A stretch of DNA of 64,000 bases from an uncultured Kordia sp. (GCF_947496985.1 NZ_CANMEZ010000013.1:62001-126000); one strand, 5' to 3'. Counted from the stretch's first letter, positions 28,689 through 37,316 are shown. Translations and numbers: made by a program. Notes: generated by a model not told the origin, from the letters alone.

Positions 28689-29648
28689 ATGACATTATTC
28701 GCACAAAATAGAATTACAAAACTATACAATATACAATACCCAATTATCCAAGGTGGAATGATTTGGGCAAGCGGTTGGCGATTAGCTTCTGCCGTAAGTA
28801 ATGCAGGCGGATTAGGTTTGATTGGCGCTGGTTCCATGTATCCAGACGTATTACGCGAACATATTCAAAAGTGTAAAAAAGCAACGGATAAACCTTTTGG
28901 TGTCAATGTTCCAATGTTATATCCGAACATTGAAGAAATCATGGATATCATCGTGGAAGAAGGTGTGAAGATTGTATTTACATCAGCAGGAAACCCAAAA
29001 ACATGGACGCCTTTTTTAAAGGAAAACGGAATTACAGTTACACATGTAGTCAGTAGTTCAAAATTTGCTTTAAAATCACAAGCAGCAGGTGTACATGCAG
29101 TAGTTGCTGAAGGTTTTGAAGCTGGAGGACACAATGGAAGAGAAGAAACAACTACATTAACTTTGATTCCTACTGTAAAAGAACAATTAGAAATTCCATT
29201 AATTGCAGCTGGTGGAATTGGAAGTGGAAAAGCGATGTTAGCAGCTATGGTTTTAGGAGCTGATGGCGTACAAGTAGGAAGTAGATTTGTAGCAACTAAT
29301 GAAGCATCTTCACACCTTGAATTCAAGAAACAAGTCGTAGAAGCAAAGGAAGGAAGTACAAAATTAATGTTGAAAGAATTAGCGCCAGTACGTTTACTGA
29401 AAAATAAATTCTATCAAGATTTAGAAAAACTATATACTACAGGTCCATCTGTAGAAGAACTCAAAACACTATTAGGAAGAGCGCGTGCAAAACGAGGAAT
29501 GTTTGAAGGTGATTTAGTGGAAGGTGAACTAGAAATAGGACAAGTTTCTGCATTGATTCATGAAATAAAACCAGCGGGAACAGTTGTTGCTGATATGATT
29601 GCCGAATTTGAACTAAGTATTGCAATGTTAGATAGCTATCGTTCATAG
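28689..29648 (+). CDS. Nitronate monooxygenase / FabK-like flavoprotein
   Basis: TIM-barrel FMN enzyme of the 2-nitropropane dioxygenase family. Start region ITKLYNIQYPIIQGGMIWAS, the conserved AVVAEGFEAGGHNG (general base His), IPLIAAGGIGSGKA and GADGVQVGSRFVAT phosphate-binding stretches are in order. 319 residues. The family includes nitronate oxidases and enoyl-ACP reductase FabK; sequence alone does not separate them. It starts 5 bp after the subtilase stop, an odd pairing that may be only transcriptional. Confidence 0.88.
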   Translation: MTLFAQNRITKLYNIQYPIIQGGMIWASGWRLASAVSNAGGLGLIGAGSMYPDVLREHIQKCKKATDKPFGVNVPMLYPNIEEIMDIIVEEGVKIVFTSAGNPKTWTPFLKENGITVTHVVSSSKFALKSQAAGVHAVVAEGFEAGGHNGREETTTLTLIPTVKEQLEIPLIAAGGIGSGKAMLAAMVLGADGVQVGSRFVATNEASSHLEFKKQVVEAKEGSTKLMLKELAPVRLLKNKFYQDLEKLYTTGPSVEELKTLLGRARAKRGMFEGDLVEGELEIGQVSALIHEIKPAGTVVADMIAEFELSIAMLDSYRS

Positions 29649-29733
29649 ATAGCTTTGCTTTTAAATTATTGGATGTGCTTACAGTTTATAACTTGTTTTA
29701 GTACGATTTTTGGATGCACTTTAATAAGGTGTG

Positions 29734-31044
29734 CTAATTTCCATACTTTTCAATCAATTTTCTAGTTTCATTACCTTCTACGGTACCGTCAGCTTTATAT
29801 AAAATGTAATCAAAGATATCAGCTTGTTGCGCAGTAATTTTTGCTCCAGATTTTAGGTTTTTAATATAATGAGGATCGTTTTGTAGAATTCCTTCAATCG
29901 TTTCATTTGTCCAGCGTGTGACTTCAATCCACATCCACTCATTGCCACCATCATCTGTAGTGAATGGAGCTTTTAATAATAGCGTTTCAGTATCCAATCC
30001 TTTATTAAAAAGTTGTTTTAATTCGGGCAATCGCTTTTTAGCTCGTTCGCTTGCAGCTTTAATTTCTTCATTATGATTTACATTTGTCACTTCATCTTTT
30101 GAACCAAAAATATGATCATAGATTTCACTTTCATAGGCTTGCGTGTCATCATATCCTTTTACATCAAAATTAATTTTAAAAATAGTATTGAAAGGATCAC
30201 CTTCTTCCATTGGAACATTCGGATAAAAGTTAATAATTGCTTTTTTCTTGGCATTTTTATAAATCATTGAAGCCATGATATTTTTAAACTCTGTATTTTG
30301 TATTTGATTAATGTCAACAGCTAAACTTTTGTTTTTAATTTGATTTCCTTCAAATAACAATTGCGCAATCACTGTGAGGAGTTGTGTTGCATTTGTGATA
30401 TTAGAACACGGAGATTCTTCAATTACAAAATCGGGCAAGCCGTAACGTTGCATTCCAAGCGTAATGGAACGGCAATATTCGTAATCTCTGTATGAATGTA
30501 TGGTAAGTTGTCGCATTGCATTTGGGATTCCATTTTCCCATGCGTCAACTCGATCTCTTTGCCATGTCTTTTGTGAAAAATATTTTCTAACATCTCCATC
30601 GTACACAACAAAATCAGTGCCTTTAATTTTATTGTAAACCCAATTGAAAAGCTTTTTTGTGTGTGAAAAAGCATCTTTATTTTGATAATAAAAAACACAT
30701 ATAAAAGCATTTTTAGAAGCGATTAATTTTTCTTTTTGCGACTTACTGAAGCCTTCTGCATAATATTTCAAATATTCCATGTTGTGTGCAGGATAATCCT
30801 CATTAACATTTGAAATTGTCTCTAAATAGACCATAGTTTTGTCAATGGTTTTAGGTGGCGCTCCATCAATAAACATAATATCTGGAAACATGGCTTTTAA
30901 TTCTTTTTTAATTGCAATTTCATCAAGTTTTTTATCCATTGTGTAAAAACCAAACTCAGAAAGTGCGCTTGTCATTTTAGTATCATTTTGTGCTATTGTA
31001 GCTATCGAACTCAATAAAAAAACAAAAAAATATAAATGTCTCAT
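29734..31044 (-). CDS. Secreted protein with C-terminal DUF2314-like domain
   Basis: Signal peptide MRHLYFFVFLLSSIATIAQ. Residues 20-320 contain no domain I know, but the region VVYDGDVRKYF and VIEESPCSNI look like DUF2314-associated upstream modules. The C-terminal 100 residues (LLLKAPFTTDDGGNEWMWIE, then GILQNDPHYIKNLKSGAKIT) match the DUF2314 pattern of an enzyme-like small beta domain with Glu-x-Met-Trp. Function unknown. Single gene, convergent with the nitronate monooxygenase gene. Confidence 0.65.
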   Translation of the reverse strand: MRHLYFFVFLLSSIATIAQNDTKMTSALSEFGFYTMDKKLDEIAIKKELKAMFPDIMFIDGAPPKTIDKTMVYLETISNVNEDYPAHNMEYLKYYAEGFSKSQKEKLIASKNAFICVFYYQNKDAFSHTKKLFNWVYNKIKGTDFVVYDGDVRKYFSQKTWQRDRVDAWENGIPNAMRQLTIHSYRDYEYCRSITLGMQRYGLPDFVIEESPCSNITNATQLLTVIAQLLFEGNQIKNKSLAVDINQIQNTEFKNIMASMIYKNAKKKAIINFYPNVPMEEGDPFNTIFKINFDVKGYDDTQAYESEIYDHIFGSKDEVTNVNHNEEIKAASERAKKRLPELKQLFNKGLDTETLLLKAPFTTDDGGNEWMWIEVTRWTNETIEGILQNDPHYIKNLKSGAKITAQQADIFDYILYKADGTVEGNETRKLIEKYGN

Positions 31045-31145
31045 AGGAATTAAATTATAATCAATATATACCTAAAGATACCTTTTTACGATATAAAAAG
31101 AAATATTCTTTAAAAAATGTATCTTTATAAAGATAAAATAGAATT

Positions 31146-31526
31146 ATGCAAGCAAAAGAACAATTTCTGAGTGTCCATCCTGTATTGGCGGTAAAAGATG
31201 TATTGGCTGCATTGGGTTTTTATGTAAATAAACTCGGTTTTGAAGTCACTTTTGCGGATCATAAAACAACGCCAACTTATGCAGGAATAAAACGTGGAAA
31301 TGTAGAAATTCATTTGCAATGGCATCATGCTTCTGAGTGGGAACACCATATTGATCGTCCAATGTTGCGATTTTTAATATTAAATACAAGCGCTTTATAT
31401 GACGAATATAAAAACAAAGATGTGTTTCATGCGCAAACTTCATTGAAAGAAACTGCTTGGGGAACCAAAGAATTTGCTTTTTATGATCTTGATATGAACG
31501 GTTTGACGTTTTATGAAGATTTGTAG
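31146..31526 (+). CDS. VOC family protein (glyoxalase/bleomycin-resistance fold)
   Basis: 126 residues with two beta-alpha-beta-beta-beta modules: SVHPVLAVKDVLAALGFYVN opens the first, and TAWGTKEFAFYDLDMNGLTF the second. The closing Asp-x-(N/D)-G-(L/N)-x-x-(F/T)-(Y/F)-E pattern is typical of bleomycin-resistance-type dimers. The ligand cannot be told. A TATCTTTA near 31119 resembles a promoter -7 box lacking the final G. Confidence 0.85.
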   Translation: MQAKEQFLSVHPVLAVKDVLAALGFYVNKLGFEVTFADHKTTPTYAGIKRGNVEIHLQWHHASEWEHHIDRPMLRFLILNTSALYDEYKNKDVFHAQTSLKETAWGTKEFAFYDLDMNGLTFYEDL

Positions 31527-31700
31527 AAATAAGCTAGGAAATTATCATCTTGAATATAGTATTAGCTATAAAATATACAATTCCGCGAATTCCCAGATGC
31601 TTCAGCAATCAATTCACGGAATTGTCATATAGGTCGTTATTATTCCTCTTTTACACTCATTACATTTGAATCATTATTAACTTTTTAAAATGATTCTATT

Positions 31701-31871
31701 ATGAAAAAAAGAAATTTAAAATCTTTAAACCTTAACAAAAAATCAATAAGTGATTTACATAAGAACTCGACAAAAGGTGGATTGCCATGGACGGTACATA
31801 TAAAGGTTTCTTGGGCAGTTTGTCCTACGCCATTGGATATTGCAACGAGATTATTAGGTTGTGACGAATAG
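31701..31871 (+). CDS. Lanthipeptide-type precursor peptide (copy B)
   Basis: A 56-residue peptide with leader MKKRNLKSLNLNKKSISDLH, a Gly-Gly site (STKGG) and a 29-residue core LPWTVHIKVSWAVCPTPLDI... ending GCDE. The core has two cysteines, one serine and several threonines. The leader is very close to those of copies A, C and E while the core is unrelated, as expected for precursors evolving new products on a common leader. A terminator follows within 40 bp. Confidence 0.72.
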   Translation: MKKRNLKSLNLNKKSISDLHKNSTKGGLPWTVHIKVSWAVCPTPLDIATRLLGCDE

Positions 31872-31907
31872 CTATTGTTGTTAAGATGCGCAAAACTAGT
31901 TAAAAAG

Positions 31908-31937
31908 AAAAAACGATCTACAGATCGTTTTTTCTTT
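31908..31937 (+). terminator. Terminator after precursor B
   Basis: AAACGATCT-AC-AGATCGTTT stem, flanked by A-run and T-run, followed by TTTCTTTTT. It could act in both directions. Confidence 0.85.
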
Positions 31938-31998
31938 TTATACTCAGAATTCATTTAAATAAAAATTCAATCTTTCTCTAAGTGAGCAGTAATTTGTT

Positions 31999-32209
31999 CT
32001 AGTACAATTTTTGGATTGTCCTTATAAGCTTTAAATCAGTAGCAATTGTTTTTAACGTGTCTTTTAGGTTATTTTTTGCTTTTCTATTTTCGTTCCAGCG
32101 AGTAAAATTCCTATCATGACTAATAAAATCTCTCCAATAGCATATAAAAGATAGTTTCAAATTTCTTTTGATGTACAATTTTTTAACGAATAGATCTGAA
32201 AAATTTCAA
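31999..32209 (-). pseudogene. Degenerate DUF6090 membrane-protein remnant
   Basis: Pieces of one protein appear in successive frames. First KFFRSIR, a stop, then KIVHQKKF; after a frame change NYLLYAIGEILLVMIGILLA; after another change RWNENRKAKNNLKDTLKTIA and on to a TAG at 31999. Together they match the N-terminal plan of DUF6090 proteins (KFFR.IR..LL.E.KF..YLLYAIGEI.LVVIGILIA..INNWNE.RK). No ATG remains (a TTG sits at 32207-32209). The relic is truncated after about 70 codons. Confidence 0.65.
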
Positions 32210-32222
32210 TATACGATCAACT

Positions 32223-32342
32223 TTAAGTTATCTCATTTTGATCATCTTGATCATTTGATTTTGGGAAATTTTTATACAAGCGCATACCTAATCTTGCAAA
32301 AAGTAACACAGCAATTACCAGCACAATATTTAAACCTTCCAT
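32223..32342 (-). CDS. 39-residue single-span membrane peptide
   Basis: The frame reads MEGLNIVLVIAVLLFARLGM then a basic patch and an acidic, polar tail (SNDQDDQNEIT). One transmembrane helix (residues 4-19) with a cytosolic positive region is predicted. It begins 10 bp after the stop of the second M23 gene and so is the fourth gene of that operon. The close spacing and sensible topology support a real gene; it is too short for family assignment. Confidence 0.5.
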   Translation of the reverse strand: MEGLNIVLVIAVLLFARLGMRLYKNFPKSNDQDDQNEIT

Positions 32343-32352
32343 AATATTTATA

Positions 32353-33183
32353 TTATTCTAAACGTGAATATGAATATCCTTTTTTTAGTTTTTTACCAAT
32401 ATATCCTTCAAACTCAATAGGAATAGAAACATTTCCATATTTTTTTGTAGGCATGTGTACTACAAAGTGTAAATGCGGAATTGTTGTAAAACCGGTCATG
32501 CCAGAAATTCCAATAGCTTGTCCACGTGTTACAATATCGTCTTTTTTTACTAAAACTCCATTAAAATGAAGATGAACATATGAAGCAGTAGTTCCATCGT
32601 CATGTAGTATAGTAATATAGTTTGCCATATTTAACGCTGCTTTTGTGTTTCCATATTGTTTTGAATCTTCTTTGGTTCTAATAACTTTACCTTCGCGCGC
32701 AGCATAAATAGTATCACCAATTTTAGTCCCAAAATCAAACGCATAATAGTGTGCGACATGATCACTATGTGTAAATCGACCAAAATTTCCTTGAATCAAT
32801 TTTTTGAACTTTTTAAAAGGGAACAAATATTTATACTTTTTATTAGGCTTTACTGTATTAGGGTTGCCATAGCCAGCAGTAAACGAAAAATACTTTGTTA
32901 AGTTAAATAAATCGCTTTCGGGATGGGGAATGAAATTTTTAGGAACTCTAAAAACACCATTCACTTTTTTATTAGCTTCTATAAAAGTTCCTCTATTATA
33001 AGCAATTGTTTTTGGAGTATTTTTCTTTTTCTGCGTAATTAAATAAATTGGTGATGGTACATTATTTTGAACTGAAAAAAACACAGAATCTTTTGTAGAC
33101 AAAATTGAATCTCTCTTAAAGGAAATCTCCTGTGCATAAGATATTGAAAAACTGAACAATAAAAAATAAAGTAAAAATCTCAT
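32353..33183 (-). CDS. M23 family metallopeptidase, tandem copy 2
   Basis: Signal peptide MRFLLYFLLFSFSISYAQ. The LytM-type domain occupies about residues 120-260. The HxH motif is intact (PHLHFVVH), but where LytM has HxxxD this protein reads HYYAFDF, with the histidine one residue too far away. Many Bacteroidota relatives show this Y-A-x-D-F variant. It is a paralogue of the gene at 33187-34017 (both contain GQAIGISGMTGFTTIPHLHF) and starts 3 bp after it. Peptidoglycan endopeptidase or regulatory, non-catalytic roles are both possible. Confidence 0.88.
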   Translation of the reverse strand: MRFLLYFLLFSFSISYAQEISFKRDSILSTKDSVFFSVQNNVPSPIYLITQKKKNTPKTIAYNRGTFIEANKKVNGVFRVPKNFIPHPESDLFNLTKYFSFTAGYGNPNTVKPNKKYKYLFPFKKFKKLIQGNFGRFTHSDHVAHYYAFDFGTKIGDTIYAAREGKVIRTKEDSKQYGNTKAALNMANYITILHDDGTTASYVHLHFNGVLVKKDDIVTRGQAIGISGMTGFTTIPHLHFVVHMPTKKYGNVSIPIEFEGYIGKKLKKGYSYSRLE

Positions 33184-33186
33184 GTT

Positions 33187-34017
33187 TTATTTTTTCGTTT
33201 TACGCGCGTATCGTTTCCCTTTTTTGAACTTTTTTCCAACATATCCTTCAAACTCAATTGGAACAGAAATGTTTCCGTTTTCTACCGTAGCTTTGTGTAC
33301 AACAAAATGTAAATGTGGAATTGTTGTAAATCCTGTCATTCCTGAAATCCCAATAGCTTGTCCGCGTTTTACAATAGCTCCTTTTTCAACCAAAGCACCA
33401 TTAAAATTCAAATGAAAGTAAGAAGCTGTAGTACCATCGTTATGTTGAATAATAACATAATTTCCGTCATTGATAAACTTTCGAGTCCTTCCATACTTTT
33501 TAGAATTTTCTTTAATCATTACTACTTTACCTTCGCGTGCGGCATAAATTGTGTCGCCAATCTTTGTTCCAAAATCAAAGGCATGATTTGAAGCAATATG
33601 ATCGTGTGAAAAACTTCCAAAGTTTCCTTGAATCAATTTGCGTCGTTTCTTATATGGTAATAAATAACGATACGAATCATTGTGTTTTACAGTACTTGGA
33701 TCGCCATAACCAAACTTAAAACTAAAGTAATCGTATATATTTATTTTAGAAGTGTCAGTTTTTAAAATATTACGAGGAATTTTAATGAAATTATTAACAC
33801 GTTCCGAAGGTTTAATAACGGTATTTTCTGAAAAAACAATTGTTTTAGGAATGCTGTCTTTAGGAATCACTTTGAAAAAAATAGAAGATAGCATATTGTT
33901 TTTTACATATAAAGAAACATATTCTTTTGTAGATGAAACACTGTCTCTTTTCAACGAAACTTGTTGTGCTTGGCAAATAGAAATACTAAACAGGAGTAAT
34001 GCAGTAAAGATTCTCAT
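33187..34017 (-). CDS. M23 family metallopeptidase, tandem copy 1
   Basis: Signal peptide MRIFTALLLFSISICQAQ, followed by a domain of about 100 residues shared with the next gene (VSLKRDSVSSTKEYVSLYVK) and a LytM-type domain. HLHF is conserved; the first zinc motif reads SNHAFDFGT, with an Asn four residues before the Asp. It is exactly the same length (276 residues) as its paralogue and clearly a tandem duplication. It starts 4 bp after the serine hydrolase gene, so the hydrolase and both M23 proteins are made together. Confidence 0.88.
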   Translation of the reverse strand: MRIFTALLLFSISICQAQQVSLKRDSVSSTKEYVSLYVKNNMLSSIFFKVIPKDSIPKTIVFSENTVIKPSERVNNFIKIPRNILKTDTSKINIYDYFSFKFGYGDPSTVKHNDSYRYLLPYKKRRKLIQGNFGSFSHDHIASNHAFDFGTKIGDTIYAAREGKVVMIKENSKKYGRTRKFINDGNYVIIQHNDGTTASYFHLNFNGALVEKGAIVKRGQAIGISGMTGFTTIPHLHFVVHKATVENGNISVPIEFEGYVGKKFKKGKRYARKTKK

Positions 34018-34021
34018 GGCG

Positions 34022-35137
34022 TTAATTATTTTGTTGTTTTTTGATGTAAAATTGATGAATTTGTCGTCCCAGTTCGGCTAAAAAAGGAATTCCGATACTA
34101 TCATATTCATACGTGTCGTCATTAAAAATTTGATTCTTATTTACGTGAATAGTCGCAGTAATTGTAAATGAAACAGCGTGTTTTGTATCTACAATATGTG
34201 CGCAATCGGTTAAATAGCCATAAGCGTAACCAACTTTATTATATATTTTGATATGATCAGGAATAGGTTGTTTTGAATCGCCAAACATGAAAAATTTCAC
34301 ATAACTATCATAATATTCAGCATCTTGAAATCCTTGTTGTTTTGGAGTTTGATACATGGTTTCTAATAAAAATTTACGGTCATCATTCGAAAGTAGAAAT
34401 TGTTCAGAAGCATTGTGTTTTTCTGGAAACTGCAAGCGCTTCATGAGTTCATGCAATGTAGTAATCGGTAAGTAATTTTTTTTGGAAAAATCCATTGGTT
34501 TTTCAATCAAAGAATCGTTTCTGTAAAACCCTTTGCCTTTATGAATTTTTTCAAGGTTTATTGAGAAAATAGGTAAATTCCGCTTTAGTGATTGCTGATA
34601 TAGAATGCTATCGTTTTTAATAAACGTAATAGGTTTGGAGATGTAATAAGCTTGATCATCAGTACTCAACCGATGCGAAATCCGTTGTGAATATAAATCT
34701 TTTGCATCTAATTTAAGGTCAATTTCATCTTGCCCTAAAAATTCAAACAAACGATTATATGCTTCATTGTCACTTACGGCAAAAATTTTCTGAATTTCTT
34801 TCCGAATCGTAGTTTGTATAGAGTCGCCTTCAATTTGAAAAAGTGTTTCACTATCAATTTCAGGGATTTGATTAGCTTTTTCTAAAGCTAAAATAGCTAC
34901 AGGAAATTTTACACTACTAGCAGGATAAAAATAATTATTAGCATCAACTTGAAAACTAAAATCGTTTCCTTCTGAATCTGTCACCATAATTTGAATTTCG
35001 TGCGCTTCCAAATTATCTATTACTCGCTGTATCTTCTCAGTATTTGCAGAAAGTGCAAACTGAATAGGATCATCAAGATTTGTCTGTTTAGTGCAGCCAA
35101 AGGTTACTAGCAAAAATAAGATCAGTAGTTTTTTCAT
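34022..35137 (-). CDS. Lipoprotein serine hydrolase, class A beta-lactamase-like
   Basis: Lipobox TFGC (Cys15). Ser74-Ser-Val-Lys77 (YPASSVKFPVA) is the active-site motif and Ser121-Asp-Asn123 (AVSDNEAYNRL) the second, both as in class A beta-lactamases. The third, normally KTG, appears as KVGYAYG near residue 307. At 371 residues it is about 90 longer than a class A enzyme, with an insertion around residues 150-220. First gene of a four-gene cell-wall operon. It may be a peptidase or esterase rather than a resistance enzyme. Confidence 0.82.
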   Translation of the reverse strand: MKKLLILFLLVTFGCTKQTNLDDPIQFALSANTEKIQRVIDNLEAHEIQIMVTDSEGNDFSFQVDANNYFYPASSVKFPVAILALEKANQIPEIDSETLFQIEGDSIQTTIRKEIQKIFAVSDNEAYNRLFEFLGQDEIDLKLDAKDLYSQRISHRLSTDDQAYYISKPITFIKNDSILYQQSLKRNLPIFSINLEKIHKGKGFYRNDSLIEKPMDFSKKNYLPITTLHELMKRLQFPEKHNASEQFLLSNDDRKFLLETMYQTPKQQGFQDAEYYDSYVKFFMFGDSKQPIPDHIKIYNKVGYAYGYLTDCAHIVDTKHAVSFTITATIHVNKNQIFNDDTYEYDSIGIPFLAELGRQIHQFYIKKQQNN

Positions 35138-35356
35138 TAAATTGCAATACTATTGAATGTTTTTACAAGATACTATTTTATCTAAAGAGTTGGGATTCTA
35201 AAAAATGTTACACTGTTACAGTCTTGAATGCATTTTAAAAAATATGTAATTGATGGATGTGTGAAAGCAAAAATATGCTTGATGCTAATTGGAAAGAATA
35301 ATTGCTTATGACTGATACTGATTGTCCAGTTCTAAACTTAAAATATGAACAAAAAT

Positions 35357-35384
35357 AAAAGTGCCTGCATTTGCAGACACTTTT
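35357..35384 (-). terminator. lysA terminator
   Basis: AAAAGTG-CCTGCA-TT-TGCAGA-CACTTTT; read on the minus strand it follows the lysA stop by 18 bp and ends in T-rich sequence. Confidence 0.75.
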
Positions 35385-35401
35385 CCCAACATTTAAACTC
35401 C

Positions 35402-36646
35402 CTAAACTTGCTTAGGAGCCTTTTCTTTTTTCTTCTTCGGTGTAAGATCAATTTCTACCTGATTTTTTAAAATATCATCAAAAGTTTCACGCTTACGAAT
35501 CAAATGTGCTTGTTTGTTATGCCATAGAACTTCAGCTGGTCTGTAACGTGAATTGTAATTACTAGCCATAGAGAAGCAATACGCGCCAGCATTATTAAAC
35601 TTTAAAATATCACCTTCACGGATTTCGGGAATACGACGGTTATTTCCAAAAGTATCTGTTTCGCAAATATATCCTACCACAGAATAATAGCGTTCACGAC
35701 CTTCAGGATTTGAAATGTTTTCAATATGGTGATATGAATTGTATAGCATTGGACGAATTAAATGATTAAAACCGCTATCAATTCCAGCAAAAACTGTTGA
35801 AGTTGTTTGTTTTACTACATTTACTTCTGCTAAAAAACAACCAGCTTCACTAACCAAGAACTTTCCGGGTTCAAAATTGAGCGACAATTCTTTTCCGTAT
35901 TCAACACAAAAATCATTGAATCGCACACTCAATTTTTGACCTAATTCTTCAATATTGGTCTGTATATCATCTTTTTTGTACGGAACTTTAAAACCACTTC
36001 CAAAGTCGATAAAATCTAGATTTTTAAAGTTGGTCGCTGTTTTAAATAAAATCTCGGAAGCATATAAAAACACATCAATATCTAGAATATCACTTCCAGT
36101 GTGCATGTGAATTCCGTTGATGTTCATTCCTGTTAATTCTACAATACGTAATACATGTGGAATTTGATGAATAGAAATTCCAAACTTTGAATCAATATGT
36201 CCTACAGAAATATTATGATTTCCACCAGCCATTACGTGTGGATTGATACGAATACACACAGGAATTGTTGGATGTTTACTTCCAAATTGTTCTAAAATAG
36301 AGAGATTGTCAATATTAATTTTGACTCCAAGCTGCGCTGCTTCTTCAATTTCTTGTAATGAAACACCGTTAGGTGTGTACATAATATCTTCTGCGCTAAA
36401 CCCTGCAGCCAATCCTAATTGTACTTCTTGAATAGAAACGGTATCCAATCCTGCGCCTAGGGATTTCATCAATCTTAAAATGCTCAAATTGGACAATGCC
36501 TTTACTGCATAATGTAATTTTAACTTTGGTACATTTTTAAACGCTTTCGTTAGGCGTTCATATTGAGAAGTTATTTTTGTAGCATCATAAACGTACGTTG
36601 GGCTTCCAAACGTTTGTGCGATATTGAGTAAATCAGTTTGATTCAT
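35402..36646 (-). CDS. lysA: Diaminopimelate decarboxylase
   Basis: Last step of lysine synthesis, meso-diaminopimelate to lysine, PLP-dependent. Alanine-racemase-like barrel with the PLP lysine Lys49 in HYAVKALSN, the GDP-type substrate and phosphate sites (HMHTGSDI, DFGSGFKVPY), and the catalytic cysteine in GYICETDTFG. The C-terminal tail is lysine-rich. 414 residues. Its own promoter lies directly upstream, and no other lys gene is near. Confidence 0.94.
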   Translation of the reverse strand: MNQTDLLNIAQTFGSPTYVYDATKITSQYERLTKAFKNVPKLKLHYAVKALSNLSILRLMKSLGAGLDTVSIQEVQLGLAAGFSAEDIMYTPNGVSLQEIEEAAQLGVKINIDNLSILEQFGSKHPTIPVCIRINPHVMAGGNHNISVGHIDSKFGISIHQIPHVLRIVELTGMNINGIHMHTGSDILDIDVFLYASEILFKTATNFKNLDFIDFGSGFKVPYKKDDIQTNIEELGQKLSVRFNDFCVEYGKELSLNFEPGKFLVSEAGCFLAEVNVVKQTTSTVFAGIDSGFNHLIRPMLYNSYHHIENISNPEGRERYYSVVGYICETDTFGNNRRIPEIREGDILKFNNAGAYCFSMASNYNSRYRPAEVLWHNKQAHLIRKRETFDDILKNQVEIDLTPKKKKEKAPKQV

Positions 36647-36665
36647 TATTATTTTTTTAATGGTT

Positions 36666-36692
36666 CAAAACTATAATAAAATGAAATTACAA
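36666..36692 (-). promoter_or_regulatory. lysA promoter
   Basis: On the minus strand TTG (36692-36690), a 16-bp spacer and TAGTTTTG (36673-36666), a TAnnTTTG match. The start codon is 20 bp downstream. Confidence 0.55.
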
Positions 36693-36867
36693 TAAAGAAA
36701 ACTAATTAAAAAATATAAAAATAACACAAAATGTTTTATTTATAACAATTTGTAAGTTGTGAATTTTAGCGAAGTTATCGAGATTTATAAAAGACGAGTT
36801 TAAATAGTTTTTTTAGCGTATATGTTACTTTATCTTACTATCAAATTAACATTAACAAAATTAAATT

Positions 36868-37044
36868 ATGAAAAAAAGAAGTCTAAAAACACTAGCGTTA
36901 AACAAGAATAAAGTTAGCGAATTACAAGTAATTAATGGAGGTTTCGGAGCAATCAATACAGAAGTTACAAATCAAACTTGTAGTTGTGTTCCAACATGTG
37001 GCGGAAGTACTATAGAACCAGTAACCAAAGGGTGTGATCGTTAA
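36868..37044 (+). CDS. Lanthipeptide-type precursor peptide (copy C)
   Basis: 58 residues. Leader MKKRSLKTLALNKNKVSELQ, Gly-Gly site (VINGG), and a 33-residue core with four cysteines in NQTCSCVPTCGG and GCDR. The T-C-S-C-x-x-T-C spacing is nearly repeated in copy E two genes on. First of three tandem precursor genes, with its own terminator. Confidence 0.78.
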   Translation: MKKRSLKTLALNKNKVSELQVINGGFGAINTEVTNQTCSCVPTCGGSTIEPVTKGCDR

Positions 37045-37066
37045 AAAATGGATTTAAAATAGAACA

Positions 37067-37094
37067 AATGGCAAGCTTCGGCTTGCTATTTTTG
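37067..37094 (+). terminator. Terminator after precursor C
   Basis: GCAAGC-TTCG-GCTTGC with flanking AAT/ATT pairing, followed by T5. Confidence 0.8.
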
Positions 37095-37157
37095 TTTGGA
37101 ATAAATTCTGTCGGAAATGTTAGAGTATCTTCAAGAATAACTTGAACCAAAACAGTG

Positions 37158-37316
37158 ATGGAAAAAAGAAGTATCAAGTTATAGCATTAAACAAAAAATA
37201 GTATCAGCCAGCTACAAGGTGGATTTAATCATTAGGATACAGACGAACAAACTATGAGTGGACGTGCTTGTAATAGTTGTACTGACAATTGCAACACACA
37301 AATAGCTTCCACATAA
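37158..37316 (+). pseudogene. Decayed lanthipeptide-type precursor (copy D)
   Basis: The ATG frame starts MEKRSIKL and then stops; one frame over, ALNKK of the usual leader is legible; back in the first frame SISQLQGGFNH, a TAG stop, then DTDEQTMSGRACNSCTDNCN and TQIAST to a TAA. Relative to copy E, a 1-base loss and a 1-base gain shift the leader, and the core has a nonsense codon. The Gly-Gly site and a Cys-rich core (CNSCTDNC) remain recognisable, so decay is recent. Confidence 0.7.

Noticed and set aside
31685-31954. 89-residue minus-strand frame
   Set aside because: It is the shadow of precursor B and its terminator.
34022-35137. Antibiotic-resistance beta-lactamase
   Set aside because: The fold and SxxK/SDN motifs match, but the KVG third motif, the extra 90 residues and the lipoprotein anchor make a resistance role unproven.
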